A stretch of 64,000 bases of DNA from Thozetella sp. PMI_491. Its lineage: Eukaryota; Ascomycota; Sordariomycetes; Chaetosphaeriales; Chaetosphaeriaceae. How positions within the stretch are numbered: the first letter of the stretch is position 1; the number at the start of each line of letters is the position of its first letter. A program made the position numbers and the translations under genes. Positions 1 through 12,018 of the stretch are shown here, piece after piece. The DNA lies in NCBI GenBank assembly GCA_021432635.1, contig MU270040.1, positions 380,323 through 444,322 on the forward strand. Reading direction: 5' to 3'. Under the pieces are notes generated by a model that worked only from the letters and a program-made list of their open reading frames with translations, did no database searches and was not told the DNA's origin.

Positions 1-2199
1 GTGGAGAGCTTGCATCAAAAGGGGCTTTCTTACAGCCCAACATCTTACGAGCCTTTGCTGAAAGATGTGGAACGGCAGTCTCTAGCCAGGCATTCGATGC
101 CCCCAATTCCACATGAATAACTGGCTGACCGGGGAGGAGGCGGCTGAGCTAAAATGCGTCGTTAGTCCTTTGAGCTAACTCAAGAAGACCGCTGTAGTAC
201 CATTAAGCTCCCTTCTACTACGTCTACACCCTAGATATCTGAACCATCCACTAAAACAGAGAGGGAGCTATCCAGACGCCAGCTTCGGGCAGTGTGGCCC
301 ACGTGGCTTACCATCTAAAATTTCAGGGGTAAGTGCTCTGATATGGCCGTGATGCTCCACATCCCAGCCAACTCCCAAGCCATGACAAGAACAAGCCATC
401 TCATATCTTTCCTAATCGACATCCTAGTTCGTAACAGGAATTAGCTAGGTAAACACAGAGGAGAGACGAGATGGCAGGGATCGCTTGGCAAATATCTGAC
501 CTATAATAGCATTTCTTTTGCTTGCAAACCTAGTTTCAACGTCGTTGCCTGCGCCGCCGTTCTAGGTCTGATGACCATTTCGTGACTGCCGGCTGCCTCT
601 CGTCTCAGGGACTGTCGTACATAGCTTTTCTGTCGCCACGGGAAATGCGAGGCATCATGTGACATTCCGGCACGCGCAAAACGTGCACAAACTAAGACAG
701 CGAAGTCATCTACAGTGGCTGTCCTGGGCCAGAGGACCTCTGTGAATAAAAAAAAAAGGGTTTGGGTCAAACGGACAAATTCCAGACGCTGGAGTACACA
801 ATCCTAGCCGTCCGGAAGTTAAAGGAGTAGTCTAGTTGACCCATAGCTCTGCGGACTTGTCTGAGTTTTACTGAAGCCAACCAGGGCGAAGAGTGATACC
901 GAAGGAGACTAAGAACAGGAAAGTCGACACAGAGTAAGATCCTACTTCGGAGCCACCCAGAAACCACTTGGTTGAATTCGGGATGGCTGATGGCCGGTCT
1001 CGGCCAGGTATGTTCGTGTGACGTCGGATTCGGAGCCAAGGTTTTCGGCGTCGAGCTCGGCTCTACCGGTCGGTGAGGGACAACTAGACTGAGTTCATGG
1101 ATAAGCATTAAGGGGAAAACTATAGGCATTGTGCTAGCCGCTGCTTCGCAAAATTCACCGAGTTACAGGTAGGTGTAGCCTGATGTGCTGGCTTCGTGCC
1201 TCCGTGTTCACCGTGAGTTCAGGATTTTAGAGCGATCAACAGTACGAGTGGAACCATCGCCGGTAATATGGCTAAGAATCACCTCATTCGGAGACGTTCA
1301 ATCTATTATACCAACAGGCAGAGCATTGTTTATGAATAGCTTTATGTGCTGCATAGTCTATCTAATTGCAGCTGACTTCGACTCGTACATTAATAAAAGC
1401 ATAGCCCACAAACTCACTGCAGCTAGCTATCATTATGGTATGAAGCAAGTCTTTTGGCTGGCTGAATACTCTGGTCAGGATGCTCTCAAAGGATCAAGGG
1501 AGTCTTGCTTCCTTCTCCGACCACACTCCGGCATGGTCATGCTCAATGACTCTTTGTGAAGCCTCATCGGGTCGCCACCACACCGAGAAGCCCTCCTCCT
1601 GTCGCACCCCAGGCGGAGATAACCACGGATGATCGGACTTGGTACCATGTATAAGCTACCATTTAAGCTATCCCTCCACTTCAGCTCGCTGGAGCAGCGC
1701 CATCGTCAGCATGGCCGTTGGCTCGCAATGACGACGAAGCGTAACCTTGCCGGCTCTTCTCTCTCCGGGGGGCAACGTCCGACGGCGTCTTTCAGCAGAC
1801 GCGCCTAGAATCTGAGGATTCAGGCCAATCATAGGTGTCGATTCATGGAATATAGGCAAATGAGGGAGCCAACCGGCGCGGCCTATCTCCCATCCACGCG
1901 GCATCGTCACCCGGATTGGATCCGCCTAGAAACACGAGATCCGGGGCGGAGCACGACGTCATATCGGTTCCTAATAAACTCTACCCTATATCGGTCGCAG
2001 CCAGGGGCCGCATATCTTAACCGGCGGCGAAAGCCTTAAATAGTCGGAGGCTCCCCCACCACGACCTCCCAAGACGCACAAGTGAATAGCCGCTAGGGGA
2101 CAAAAGCATTCCAGTCCAGTACGCTCGGCCTCGGAAGCTGGTCTGATTATCAAGTCGAGAACAGGTAAAAATATTTTCCAGCTCATCAGCGATCAAATC
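1..2199. other. Intergenic, no gene recognised
   Basis: Open frames here are short, overlap on both strands and translate into compositionally random peptides without recognisable motifs. I see no supported gene, tRNA or repeat. The last few hundred bases are probably the promoter and leader of the secreted-protein gene at 2200. Confidence 0.6.
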
Positions 2200-2962
2200 A
2201 TGCCAATGGTCTATATGTGGCTTCTAGCGTTGCCTTGGGCGGGCTACTTTTCGCCTACTGTTGCTGCTCGGCCCCAGTATCACGGACCACGACACCTTCC
2301 TAGTACATTCAGTGCCGAGAGTTGCTCCTCGGCATCTTTCCACAACCTATCATGGAGCATCACCGACATGACATACACCTCCTCGATTGTTTTCAGCACA
2401 CCCGCACATCAGATCGACGGTGCCTCCGTCTCTTTCAACTTGACAGGCTCCGCAACCGGTCCCGACTTTCGCATGTCCTGCAAGGGCTGGAGCACACAGT
2501 TGTCCCAGTTCTTTTATGGCAATTTGTGGTATTCTTGTGATCTTCTCAAAACCAATGCCTCAGCCACGGCATCGCCATCACGAGGGGTAAACGGGACGGC
2601 GGCGCGATTCACATATAGCCGCTCCGGCGGCGAATTGGTGCTTAACCAGGCGTGGACATGCCAAGATCATGACGCCGAGTATCCGTAGGTTATCTTCTTA
2701 CTTCCACAGACAGGTACTCTCTTGTTTCCCAGTGAAGGCGGGCGGGCCAGTGGATCCCGAGAGAGAGAACAGCGCAAGTGCTAACCACCTGCACAGTATC
2801 ACGTTCAACGCGACAGGATCTATTCATACGACGCTCTCCTGCAACACCACCAGATGGCAGAATGCTAATTGGACCATGGGTGCCCTGTATTCGAGCGAGA
2901 CGGTGAACTGCGCACCAGCTAGCTATATCTTGAAGCCAACCGAGGTCCAGGCTATCTCCTGA
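2200..2962 (+). CDS. Small secreted AA1-like (Alt a 1-type fold) glycoprotein
   Basis: Two exons, 2200-2684 and 2797-2962, are joined by a 112-bp intron with donor GTAGGT, branch-like GTGCTAAC and acceptor CACAG; the frame closes perfectly (split Pro codon). The product is about 216 aa. Residues 1-23 form a hydrophobic signal peptide ending near TVAARP. The mature part has six cysteines (in ESCSS, RMSCKG, WYSCDL, WTCQD, LSCNT and VNCAP) and many N-glycosylation sequons. The pattern of beta-strand-like segments, with QLSQFFYGNLWYSC and LNQAWTCQD, resembles the ascomycete AA1-like small secreted protein family. Family role is poorly known; members are extracellular and often effector-like. Function here is not inferred beyond secretion. 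A second Met lies four codons downstream of the chosen start and does not alter the signal peptide call. Confidence 0.8.
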
Positions 2963-3573
2963 TACCAGCCAAACTGACAAAAGCAATCGAAATTGGTTTC
3001 TTTCTACATGATCATCACTTGCACGTCCACTAAGAGTCAGTTTCCTCGCCTGTCATTCGTGGCCTTGCCGTAGAGGCTAGGCAGGTTCGACCACCAAACT
3101 GAAGTAGATTGCGTGCAGTTGGCGGCTGGTTACACTCTCAACATCCAATAATACGGATGGCTTCTACGAGGCTAGGTCACAATGGTAATGCGTGACGTAG
3201 TTTGATAAGGGAATTGTATTGGCGACGTAAATGAATGTGGTTCCCGAAATACCCCCTGAGCTGCTGAGAGCAACACGCATTGCATATCTCAGCCTGCACT
3301 CCAAGGAGAACGCCAAGATATGCCCGAGCACCCACCAGACAAATGGCTGTCTGCATGCCCCACGTGCGCCTGTCCGCAGAATGTACTGTTCGGAGCAAGG
3401 CCTGCTCTTTATGTACTCGAAAGCATCAAGGGATTCGAGGTGGAGAACGAGCGCCGAGAAAAGAGAAGAGAGGAAAAAACCGAGCAAAGTCGTCATCATT
3501 CCGGGCTGCTTTTCATCCCCGTGCGCCTACTCCCCAACGCCCCGCAATGATCGTAAGCAACCGGTAGGATGAT
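2963..3573. other. Convergent intergenic gap
   Basis: This separates the 3' ends of the secreted-protein gene (+) and the RRM gene (-). Short overlapping ORFs on both strands have no motif. It probably contains only the two 3' UTRs. Confidence 0.5.
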
Positions 3574-5026
3574 TTACTGTAGAGAGGTCAGATTTTAATC
3601 ACAGTGAAGAGAGAAATGGCTACGCAGCACGAACCTGGGGAAGTGGGCCTGGGGGCGGGCCTTGAGGAGGTGCAGCTCCGAAGGGCGCGCCATAGGGAAC
3701 AGCCGGGCCGCCGTGAGGAATACCAGCGTTCGGTGCCGCGTTGGGGATGTAGTGAGGCGGCGGCGGGGCGGGACGGTAAGGAGTTCCGACGCCCGAGTTG
3801 TTCTGAGAGCGACCCCAAGAGAGACGGACGCGCGAGTTGCCGATCGGATAGCCTTGCATCTGGTTGATGGCCATCTCGGCGGCGTGGCGGTGGACGAATT
3901 GAACAAAGCCACAGCCCTTGCCTGGGGGGATCTTGACGTAGGTGATCTCTCCGAAACCCTGGAAGAAGGATCGCAGCTCATCTTCAGTGACATAGCCAGA
4001 CAGCCCACCGACGAAGACGGTCGTGTTGTTGGGATCGGTGAACTGGTTCATGGGCTGCATGGGGTTGTAGGCGCCGTGTCCGTAGAAGGGTTGCTGCTGC
4101 TGCTGCTGCTGCTGCTGCATGCCCCAACCCATGGGACCGGGGTTCGGACCACCGGGGCCCATCATTTGCTGGGCGGCGCCCTGTTGGCCGTGGGCGAATC
4201 CGTGAGAGCGAGTCTTCGGGGTCGCTGTGCTAATACGCATTGGACGGTTGCCACAGTAGACGCCTTGCATTTCAACGAGCGCACGCTGCTGGTCCTCCTC
4301 TGAAGCAAAGCGAACGAACCCATAGCCACGCGACTGGCCAGTCATGGCATCTGTCATAATCTTGGCCGACTTGCAAGAAGGGAAGCGGGACTGGAAGAGA
4401 GACACGAGAACAAACTCGTTGACCTCAGGCCCCAAGTCACCGACGAAGATGCTGAACTCAGGACCGCGCTCGTCGCTGCATACATGTCAGTCATGAATTT
4501 TCTTCATTGGGGCACACGCAGACTCACCGTCTATCGACAAGACCACCGCCAGAAGCCCAGTTCAGCTTGAAGACGCGAGATGAGTTGGGGACAGGGTTGC
4601 CGTTCAGTGCAAGGGCCTTTTGAGCCGCCTCCGCAGTGGCAAATTCCACGAAACAGTACCCGGCATTGCTGGTCAAACTAGTTAGCACGATCTCGAGAGC
4701 ACGGCTTACACAACATACCCAGAGTTGCGGTCCCGGATAACCTTGACCTGAACGGCCTCGCCGAGGACGGTCTGAAAAATATTCTTAATAAATGTCTCGT
4801 CCATCCAGCCTTCCATTTCACCCATCCTAGAAGCAAGATATTAGCATGGCTGTTTTGGCGCACTGCCTTCGTCTTGATTGTCCTACCAGAGCGTCTTCGC
4901 GGCCTCGCCCGTAGGAGTAACGGTCTGACCAGGGTTGAAGGGGGTCTCAGCACCTGAGCCGTTAAGGTTGGAGGGTCCATTGTTGGTAGCGCCGCCAACG
5001 GCTGCTGCATTTCCGAATTCCGCCAT
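3574..5026 (-). CDS. csx1: Three-RRM RNA-binding protein, Csx1/NAM8/TIA-1 type
   Basis: Exons on the minus strand are 5026-4887, 4826-4719, 4668-4528 and 4475 downward. All junctions are canonical and in frame. RRM1 lies at about residues 46-127 (RNP2 LWMGEM, RNP1 GYCFVEF), RRM2 at 138-217 (RNP2 IFVGDL, RNP1 SRGYGFVRF) and RRM3 at 281-353 (RNP2 VFVGGL, RNP1 GCGFVQF). A run of nine Gln at about 250-258, encoded by CAG repeats, sits between RRM2 and RRM3. A Pro/Gly-rich tail follows. Order and spacing match the fungal Csx1/Ngr1/NAM8 family, which binds mRNA and acts in splicing or mRNA stability. The open frame stops at 3620 (414 aa), but a 58-bp intron (3634-3577) would place a lone TAA exon at 3576-3574, giving an ending ...PLPQ (409 aa). 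I prefer the spliced form. The start at 5026 opens directly into the first exon, upstream of RRM1. Confidence 0.88.
4092..4121 (-). repeat. CAG/CTG microsatellite coding polyglutamine
   Basis: About nine consecutive CTG units (plus strand) encode the Gln run between RRM2 and RRM3. This in-frame low-complexity linker is expected to vary in length between strains. Confidence 0.85.
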
Positions 5027-8000
5027 TTTGAATGATGTAGTCAGAATCTGAGAGCGCATCATGTTAGCTAGAGCATATAAATCGGGCGCGGAGAAAGTGG
5101 CACTGTTATTGCTGTTGCGTGCGGGTGCGAGGCCGAAATCAAACGGCCGGTGAAGAAGGCAACCATCACATAGCCGTCACCAAGTAGTAGTTCCTTGGGT
5201 CGAGTGTGCTCGGGTCAAGTGTACGAAGGTATCGGAGAAAGCCGGAAAGAGGACAAGAAGAGATATTTGCAACATACCTAGTCCGGTTTCCAGGGGGCAA
5301 AGGCAAATGTTGTAGTAGCGGATCCGAGGCGCACTCCTGTGAAAGCGAGAGCTAGAATTTTGTCAGCCGCTCGCCCGAACAAGTACTTGGCACACAGAAA
5401 CACGAAGGCGGCGGGCTGCAGAGCAAGGGCAAGAGAAAACAAGAGCTCTAGATATACACTGGTTCCCATGGATGGGATCAGAAAAACATGATGGACGTAC
5501 CTTTTTGACTCCTCGTGGCCTAGTACAAAGGGTGGTGTTGGAAAGGAAGGGGGGGGGGTAAGCAGCTCCTTCAGTGGGCAAAATCTGGTATGCCAGTATG
5601 GTAATTAGCGACCGGTATGTGTGCAAGCAAGAGCTCGCTCGCCATCATGATGAGCGGAGAGGCATACCGGGATCAAAGGACGGGGTATAGAACACCAACG
5701 CCGCAGCAAAGACCAGACTGGAAGACGCCCAACCCTAAGCCGATACGATCGCGTTCAAATTCGACTCGATATCCAGACCCGAAGCAGGACTTTTGGTGCC
5801 GGAGACGCCTTCACGCCTGGAAACAGATGCCGAATTAGGGGTTTTCGAAGTTCTGAAGGGACAACGAGGCAGGGTGTCAAGTCTTAACCGAGCGAAACCG
5901 AGAGAAGGCGAGTTCGAGTATTAAGATGGGCACTCAAAATCAGTTCGAGGCCGAAGGACAAGATCGAAGGTTAAAGTTTCGACGAGCTCGGTCAACGGTG
6001 AACACTGGTGCCACTCCCAAATGAGTCCAAGATCGAGCAGAGATGCAGGGTATTGCGCGAAGAACTCCGAGACTAGATGACAACCTAGGTCAACGAATTA
6101 GCTCTATTCAGCCACCAGCGTACGCCAGAAACACAGAAGAGCATAAGAAGTAGTTAGAAACAAGCAGTGGGCAGATCCATGGTCCTGGAGGCTTGGGGCC
6201 TGGGCTTGGTGGCTGGCGGGCTGGAGCTCAACAGCCTCTGATAGTCCGAGGTGATTAGCCGGAAGAGCCGCGATTGGCTAGTCTGAGCAAGCAGGCAAGT
6301 GTCCTTGTGCGGTATCTTTGAAAAGGACGCAGTTTGGAATCAAGATATGTAGCCGGACTGGCTGTCCACGACGAGCCGGGCGTGGAGTGAGGTTCCAGTG
6401 CCAATAACTCGGCGGTTCTTCGCTCTTGTACCCAAGCGCGAAACGAGGAATCGACAGATCGTAAGCCAGACCGAGAGATCCAGTTATCGCTAATCCGATA
6501 GTTGGAGCACCAGCAGATCCGTAGAGGCCGTTTTGACATCGGTCTCCAGTCTCAGGCCGACCAAAAGGGGGAGTCGTCCTAACTCTAGTATGAAGGGGTT
6601 GTGGTGTTGAGACATCGATCAGGAAACGCGTCCATCACCAACTCCCAATGCTGAGTATGTGGAGTATGAACGGGGGAGAGCCAAGGCCAGACCGGGGAAT
6701 AGAGTAGAGGGAGCTGGCGCTCAAGGCGAGAAGATCCAGGCTGACAACCATGAGCCACCATGTTGGGTTGAACCGGTCCATTCAAGTCGAGGACTTTCGT
6801 AGTCCTCTCGGGCAGATTCGTCGCGAGTGCTCGAAACCATCCATGACGAGAGCGGTGGAATGAGAGCCAGAGCTCATGGTTCGGGAGTTCGGCCCAAGCT
6901 TTAAAGAGCTGTGTGTGGTTGCTACAACGCAGTTCGCTCTCTCGGCGCGCATGCGGAAGGGCTCGAAAATCCCAAATCAGACTGATGTGACTGAGGCAGT
7001 CGCTGAAGACTCCCCCGAGACGACAAGTAGCTTCCTCGGAAAGCGAGCGATGCCACACCAGCTGTATGCAGATGATAGCTGGCGAGCCTGGTGTGGGCCT
7101 CAGGGGCTTGGCACCAACCGGGATACTTCCAACGCGACCAAGGCGGTGCAGAGGAGGTCAGGTTTGCGCGGCCCCGGGTTGATGCACGTGTCCAACTGAC
7201 ACATGGCATCCACAGCAGCGGCGACCATGCGCCCAAGCTGGGAACGTTCTGATCTTGTGAGGTCGATTGCACCGGTAGGCTCCTCTTTGGCGACCATAAC
7301 CCCACTCTCCCTTGGTGACACGCGAATCACTATATCTCCAACTGCGTAAAGGTGCCACTGTATTCGTGGTGTTCCCCCATCTCCAAAGCGCAATCGAGGC
7401 GTGCTTCTCGTCTGGTCTCGGGTGCAAACCATGCATCTTGGGTCCCATCCGGCATCGTCTCGGATTTGGTCGCAAACGGTCTCGCTTGGTTGCCCTCGTA
7501 AGCCTGGCTGGGTGTCCTACTCCCTGCGCCAGCTCGTAGCTACCGCTGCGTCGATCTTGGGCGGCACCATTGGGCAGAGTGGTCCGATCCGGAGAGGCCG
7601 TGGAGTGTCCGGGCGCCGGGTCGAAGCAAGGCGCGCGCAGGCGCAGGGGGGCCAGTTGTTTCTCATGCACCAGGTTCCAATTGATCCGAGAGAGCGGCAT
7701 TGATCCGTGGGTTGCGGGATCAGAGCTCGTACGGGTTGCGTCGATCCGGGGTCGCCGAGGCGATCAAGTGTGGTTCGGGTCGTAGCAATGCGGTCGCAGA
7801 GCGCAATCGGGATTGCGCTTCAGTCCGGTCCCTCAGGGAATCCAAGCTCGGCCGACGGCGAGGGGCAAGAGCGGCGCAAAGAAGCAAGAGGGGGAGGTAA
7901 AAGAAATACAAACTCACCTTGAGAGCGCCGGGGTGCAGGTAAGTACAATCCCTTTGTCTTTCCGGAAGAGACTCGAGCGAAAGGCCAGGGGAGGCGGGCA

Positions 8001-9458
8001 AACAGAGAGAGCGTCGGCTCGGACCTCAGCAAGGCAGCGGAAGCAGTTGCAAATCGAGACGACCGGCGGGGAGAAGGACTCTAGCGAAGCAAGAGGCCGA
8101 GATGACCTAAGCAGAAGGCGTGGGATCGAGGGGGCAAGACGCGATGCGCGCGAATTATGAGAGTGCGGACAAGGTAGGTCGAGCTTCAGCTGGCCCGTAG
8201 TGGGGGAGAGACGAGTGGGCTCGAGAAACCGAGGGTAGGTGAGGATGATTCACAACGCAAAGCAAGGGCGGGTATTACAACGACGGCAAAAAGACAACAC
8301 GAAAGGATGCTTCTTGAAATCGCAGCACTACGATGGGCAGAGAAGGTTAGAGGAAGAGCAGGTGTGGGAGGGAGGAGGGGGGAGAAGGGAAGGAAAAGAG
8401 AACGAGCAGACGGGCGCTGCGGGTGTGGAGTTTAGAAGTGGTGTGTGAGAAGAAAAGAGAAGTTCAAAGTAAAAAAAACTGGGAAGGAAAGCGCCGGACA
8501 TGGAGGCGAGTGGAGGACAGGCGCCTGGACGAATGGCGTAGTGGCATGGCGGGACCGCACCCGGGGGCCTCGCACGGCGTACCAGCCGCACGGGCTCGCT
8601 GCGGCCAGATACCTTTCTATTCTGTAGCAGCCCTGCGCTTTCGTCGCTGTTCGCAGAAGGGGGAAGGGGGCACACGGCGCAGGATACCGTGCAGCACAGC
8701 TCACGAAGGCAAGAAGGTACAGTGCAGCACACGACGGGGGGAGGTACTACAGTACAGACAGTACAGACCAGAGAACAGAAGCAGGCATCCACTCCCAGGC
8801 CCACCGGGCAGCATCACTCTTGAGAGCACGGCGGCGAGAAGCGCTACCACTGGCCTCTGCTAGCATTGCGCGAAGCAGGGGGGTGCTTGCTTCTGTGCAG
8901 GCGGCGACGTGCGATGCATACGCGCACACTGTCCACCAGCTGCAATGGGCACGAAATCGCTAGCAGCCGGTACTTTTTTCGCTGGTGCTTAGCGGTACTT
9001 GGGACCGCGGCGAAGCAGCACCCCCCCTCCCCTCCTCTGCTTCCCTACCCCCCCATTAATAAGCCCCGCTACTATGACACCACGCGTTGCTAGGTGTGTG
9101 GCTTCCTTAGCGGCCACACCTCGGGAATGGGAAGCTCTCTCGTGCCTGCCCCCGAGCCCGAGACGGCCGATTACCCTGCAGCTGCGCTCAGGCAATGTCG
9201 GCTGGTTTGACACGGCGCGTCTTCGCATCGTGCTGCTTTGCTGGCACGAGAACTGTATTTGGGGACCGGGCAGTATCTATGTGCTCTATGAGCTAGATCG
9301 TGCTGCTCCAAATGGTGGGGAGGATCCAAGATTCAAAGTGGAGAAGGCACGACGAAATTTCTTCGACTCAGGGGTGGATCTCTGCCCAGTACAGAGGGGG
9401 TCGTTGCATCACCGGGACAAGCGTGACGAGCTCGATCAACGACGGGAGAGGGAAGGGG

Positions 9459-9480
9459 AAAAAAAAAAAAAAAAAAAAAA
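9459..9480. repeat. Poly-A homopolymer (22 A)
   Basis: There are 22 consecutive A, preceded by a purine-rich stretch, in the gene-empty region. No target-site duplication or retro-copied gene was seen next to it, so a retrotransposon tail is not supported. Confidence 0.8.
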
Positions 9481-11984
9481 GAGGTCACGGCTAACCTTGG
9501 CCAACCCAAAGCGTTCGACGCTTGACGCAAACGCAAACTATCCACCCATGCGAGCCAGGAAGCGCGGGACGACAAATCCACCCTGTGAACTCAGGCCGGA
9601 TGTCATCACCGCGTCTGGAAGTTAACTGATCGCGAACTGCCACTTCATCCAAAAGGCTTCCGGGGATTCCTCTTCTTCCTCGGCCCGTGGCTTTGTCTCC
9701 CTTGCTGACCGACCGAAGGCATCCAGTCTCGGGGGAGATCAAGTATTAGGCAGCTGACGTTGAATAGCCGGCCGGAGTTGGCGTCCATCGGTCGCGACGA
9801 CTAATTTCCTCTTCCGGGAGTCGTGCTCATCGACTGACTGTTGTTGGGGCGTGTCCCAATGCTCGTCGTCGACACCCCGTTCACCCCCCCTCCCTCCCCC
9901 TTTCCGTTCCCCCTTCCCCTTCCTTAACCCTTCGACCCTCGTTGGAGCGGAGAGGCCGAAGAAGACCAGAGAGAGAGAGAGAGAAAAGGGAAAGACAGGG
10001 ACACAGAGAGAGCCTCTGTTTGCGAACCCGGCTGGCGATCATCCTCAGGTTCTCAATGACCGCACTGCATCTTACATCCCTTTTGGGGAAGGATGGTCAG
10101 GTTCACATGGCATGCCCGCAAAGTTTGTGCAAGGTTTGGGTTTCAAGATGGTTGGGTCACTACTGTGGTTCCCGAGATTTCTGCCCTACGAGCGATCGCC
10201 CATCCCTCGAGTAGGGCGAGCCGGGAGCGCCGGCCCCCAATAGCCGAGTCGACAGGGTTCTGTCGTCTTCGATCGTACCCTTGGCGTCGAACGTCGAAGT
10301 TTCTTTGCCCAGCTAAAGTCGTGTCCAGCCAAGGTTCGGGGTTTATTAAGGTCTTTTGCAGACTGCAGCTTACTACGTACCACGTACAGAAATACACAAG
10401 CGGCGTTGCTCCCCTTTACTTTCGTGCAGCTCGCGCATTGTGCAGCGTGTCGCGCTCAGTGCAACCTTCCCCGGATCATCATTGGGCTCATTGGCCAGAT
10501 TCTTGCCTCCTATCCTCCCTAGATCCCAAGCCCCAATGTACAACACGCAGCCTTTCCACGCCGACCCCCACCCCACCCGAAGGTTTGGGCTTTTCGAAGC
10601 GTCGTCTTCATTTAAAGCAAACCCCAGGCCCGCCAGAGCGCGGCGGACCAAATTAGGCATTGCCAGGCATTGGAGGCAAAAGAGAGTTACTTTCGTACCC
10701 AGGCAATCTCGGACGCACGGACAAGAAGCTTGCGAAGCTTTCGAAGGCTCCAGGCTGAGATCCGTCAGATTCGGCCGTCGCGTCGCGGGGTCGCGTCCCC
10801 CTGCTGGTCATTAAACCCCTTGCAGTTGGACATCATGATGCCACTCTTACCTCGCTCCTACTTTCGTTAATGCCGTCTCTTATATTACTTCTTTGGCCAA
10901 TACTTCAAGCGTAACGCCCTAGTGGCGCTGCGGCTCAGGTACCTGAGGGAAGCTCGTCACTAGAGGCAGAAGTGCCATGCAAGGGGACACCTTCTTCCCC
11001 GTGACCTCCCAGGAAAATCGCATTCCAGTGACTTGCGCTCCTACTGGGCAGTGGAGACATGTGGAATCTCTATAGCGATCAACCTGCAGATGGCGAGGCG
11101 AGGGAAGTGAAAAAGGAAAAAAAGGGGTCGGAAAAAAAAAAAGAAAAAAAATCAACATTCAACTCGTGGCAAGCGAGCTTCATGCATGGCATCCCACGCC
11201 AATTGAGTATGCCGGCTGCCCCTGATCCCCTTTCCCATGCGGCGCTCCTTGCACATCCATCCGGAGGGAAGATCTCATCACAGCCGGCCGCACCGCAACC
11301 GGCACCCCAGAAAACGCGTGGATCGACAGCACCCCTGCCGCCCACCATCATCGCCGCTCGGACCCCCCTTCGTCATTCCCAACGCCAGCCAACCACGAGC
11401 CAGGATTGGGCTCGTCATCGATGGTGTCGGGGACGGAGCCAAAAAGCTCGATTTCACTATCGACAAGTGTCAAGACCCGGCGCTGTTGGGTTTCACCTAC
11501 TGGCCGTCCTAGGAGCTCGACGGTAGATTTACGAGTCAGTCATTCACGCTCGGACTCGGTCCATTTCAGCTCACGAGCATCCAGCACGATGCGCGCTAGC
11601 GCGGGCCGGATCCGGCTGGGGGTGGCTCTATCAGTATACGCATGGCCTAGATCAGGACAGCTGGACTCCACGACACTTGGCTTGCGTCCCCAATAAGAGT
11701 GTTCTGGATTTTCCGCTATCTCATGGCTGCTCATTGGCCGTCGGAGCGGTGCATCTAGCGGGAATGTATTTCAATTTGTGATCGACTTTTTGGAAGCCCA
11801 CGAGAGCTATCAGAGCCGCGTGATGCCTGAGTCTTTCGCAACAGAGACGTACGAGCACGAGCGTCGGAGCGGCAGCAGCCATCGGAACGATTCAATCGGG
11901 GCCAAATGATCACAGATAAGCGGCAGACCCCCTTTTATTTCCAATGCGCGCAGACTTGAGGGACCGAAACCGAACCGGCAGGCT

Positions 11985-12018
11985 GGTAGACACGGCGGAC
12001 CGGTAGACACGGCGGACC
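11985..12018. repeat. 17-bp tandem duplication
   Basis: Two adjacent identical copies of a 17-bp unit (GGTAGACACGGCGGACC) occur in non-coding DNA. The unit is GC-rich and nothing else in the neighbourhood explains it. Confidence 0.85.

Noticed and set aside
3662-4303. 213-codon plus-strand frame
   Set aside because: It is the antisense reading of RRM2-RRM3 of the RRM gene; the polyglutamine repeat reads as polyleucine here.
6244-6258. 15-bp identity (TCCGAGGTGATTAGC) with the sequence near 38521
   Set aside because: A match this short is expected by chance in a 64-kb window, and there is no extended similarity.
7158-7700. 180-codon minus-strand frame
   Set aside because: Arg/Pro/His-rich random-looking peptide overlapping several equal frames on both strands; no start context, introns or motif.
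9459-9480. Poly-A run as a LINE or processed-gene tail
   Set aside because: No reverse-transcriptase fragment, copied exons or target-site duplication beside it.
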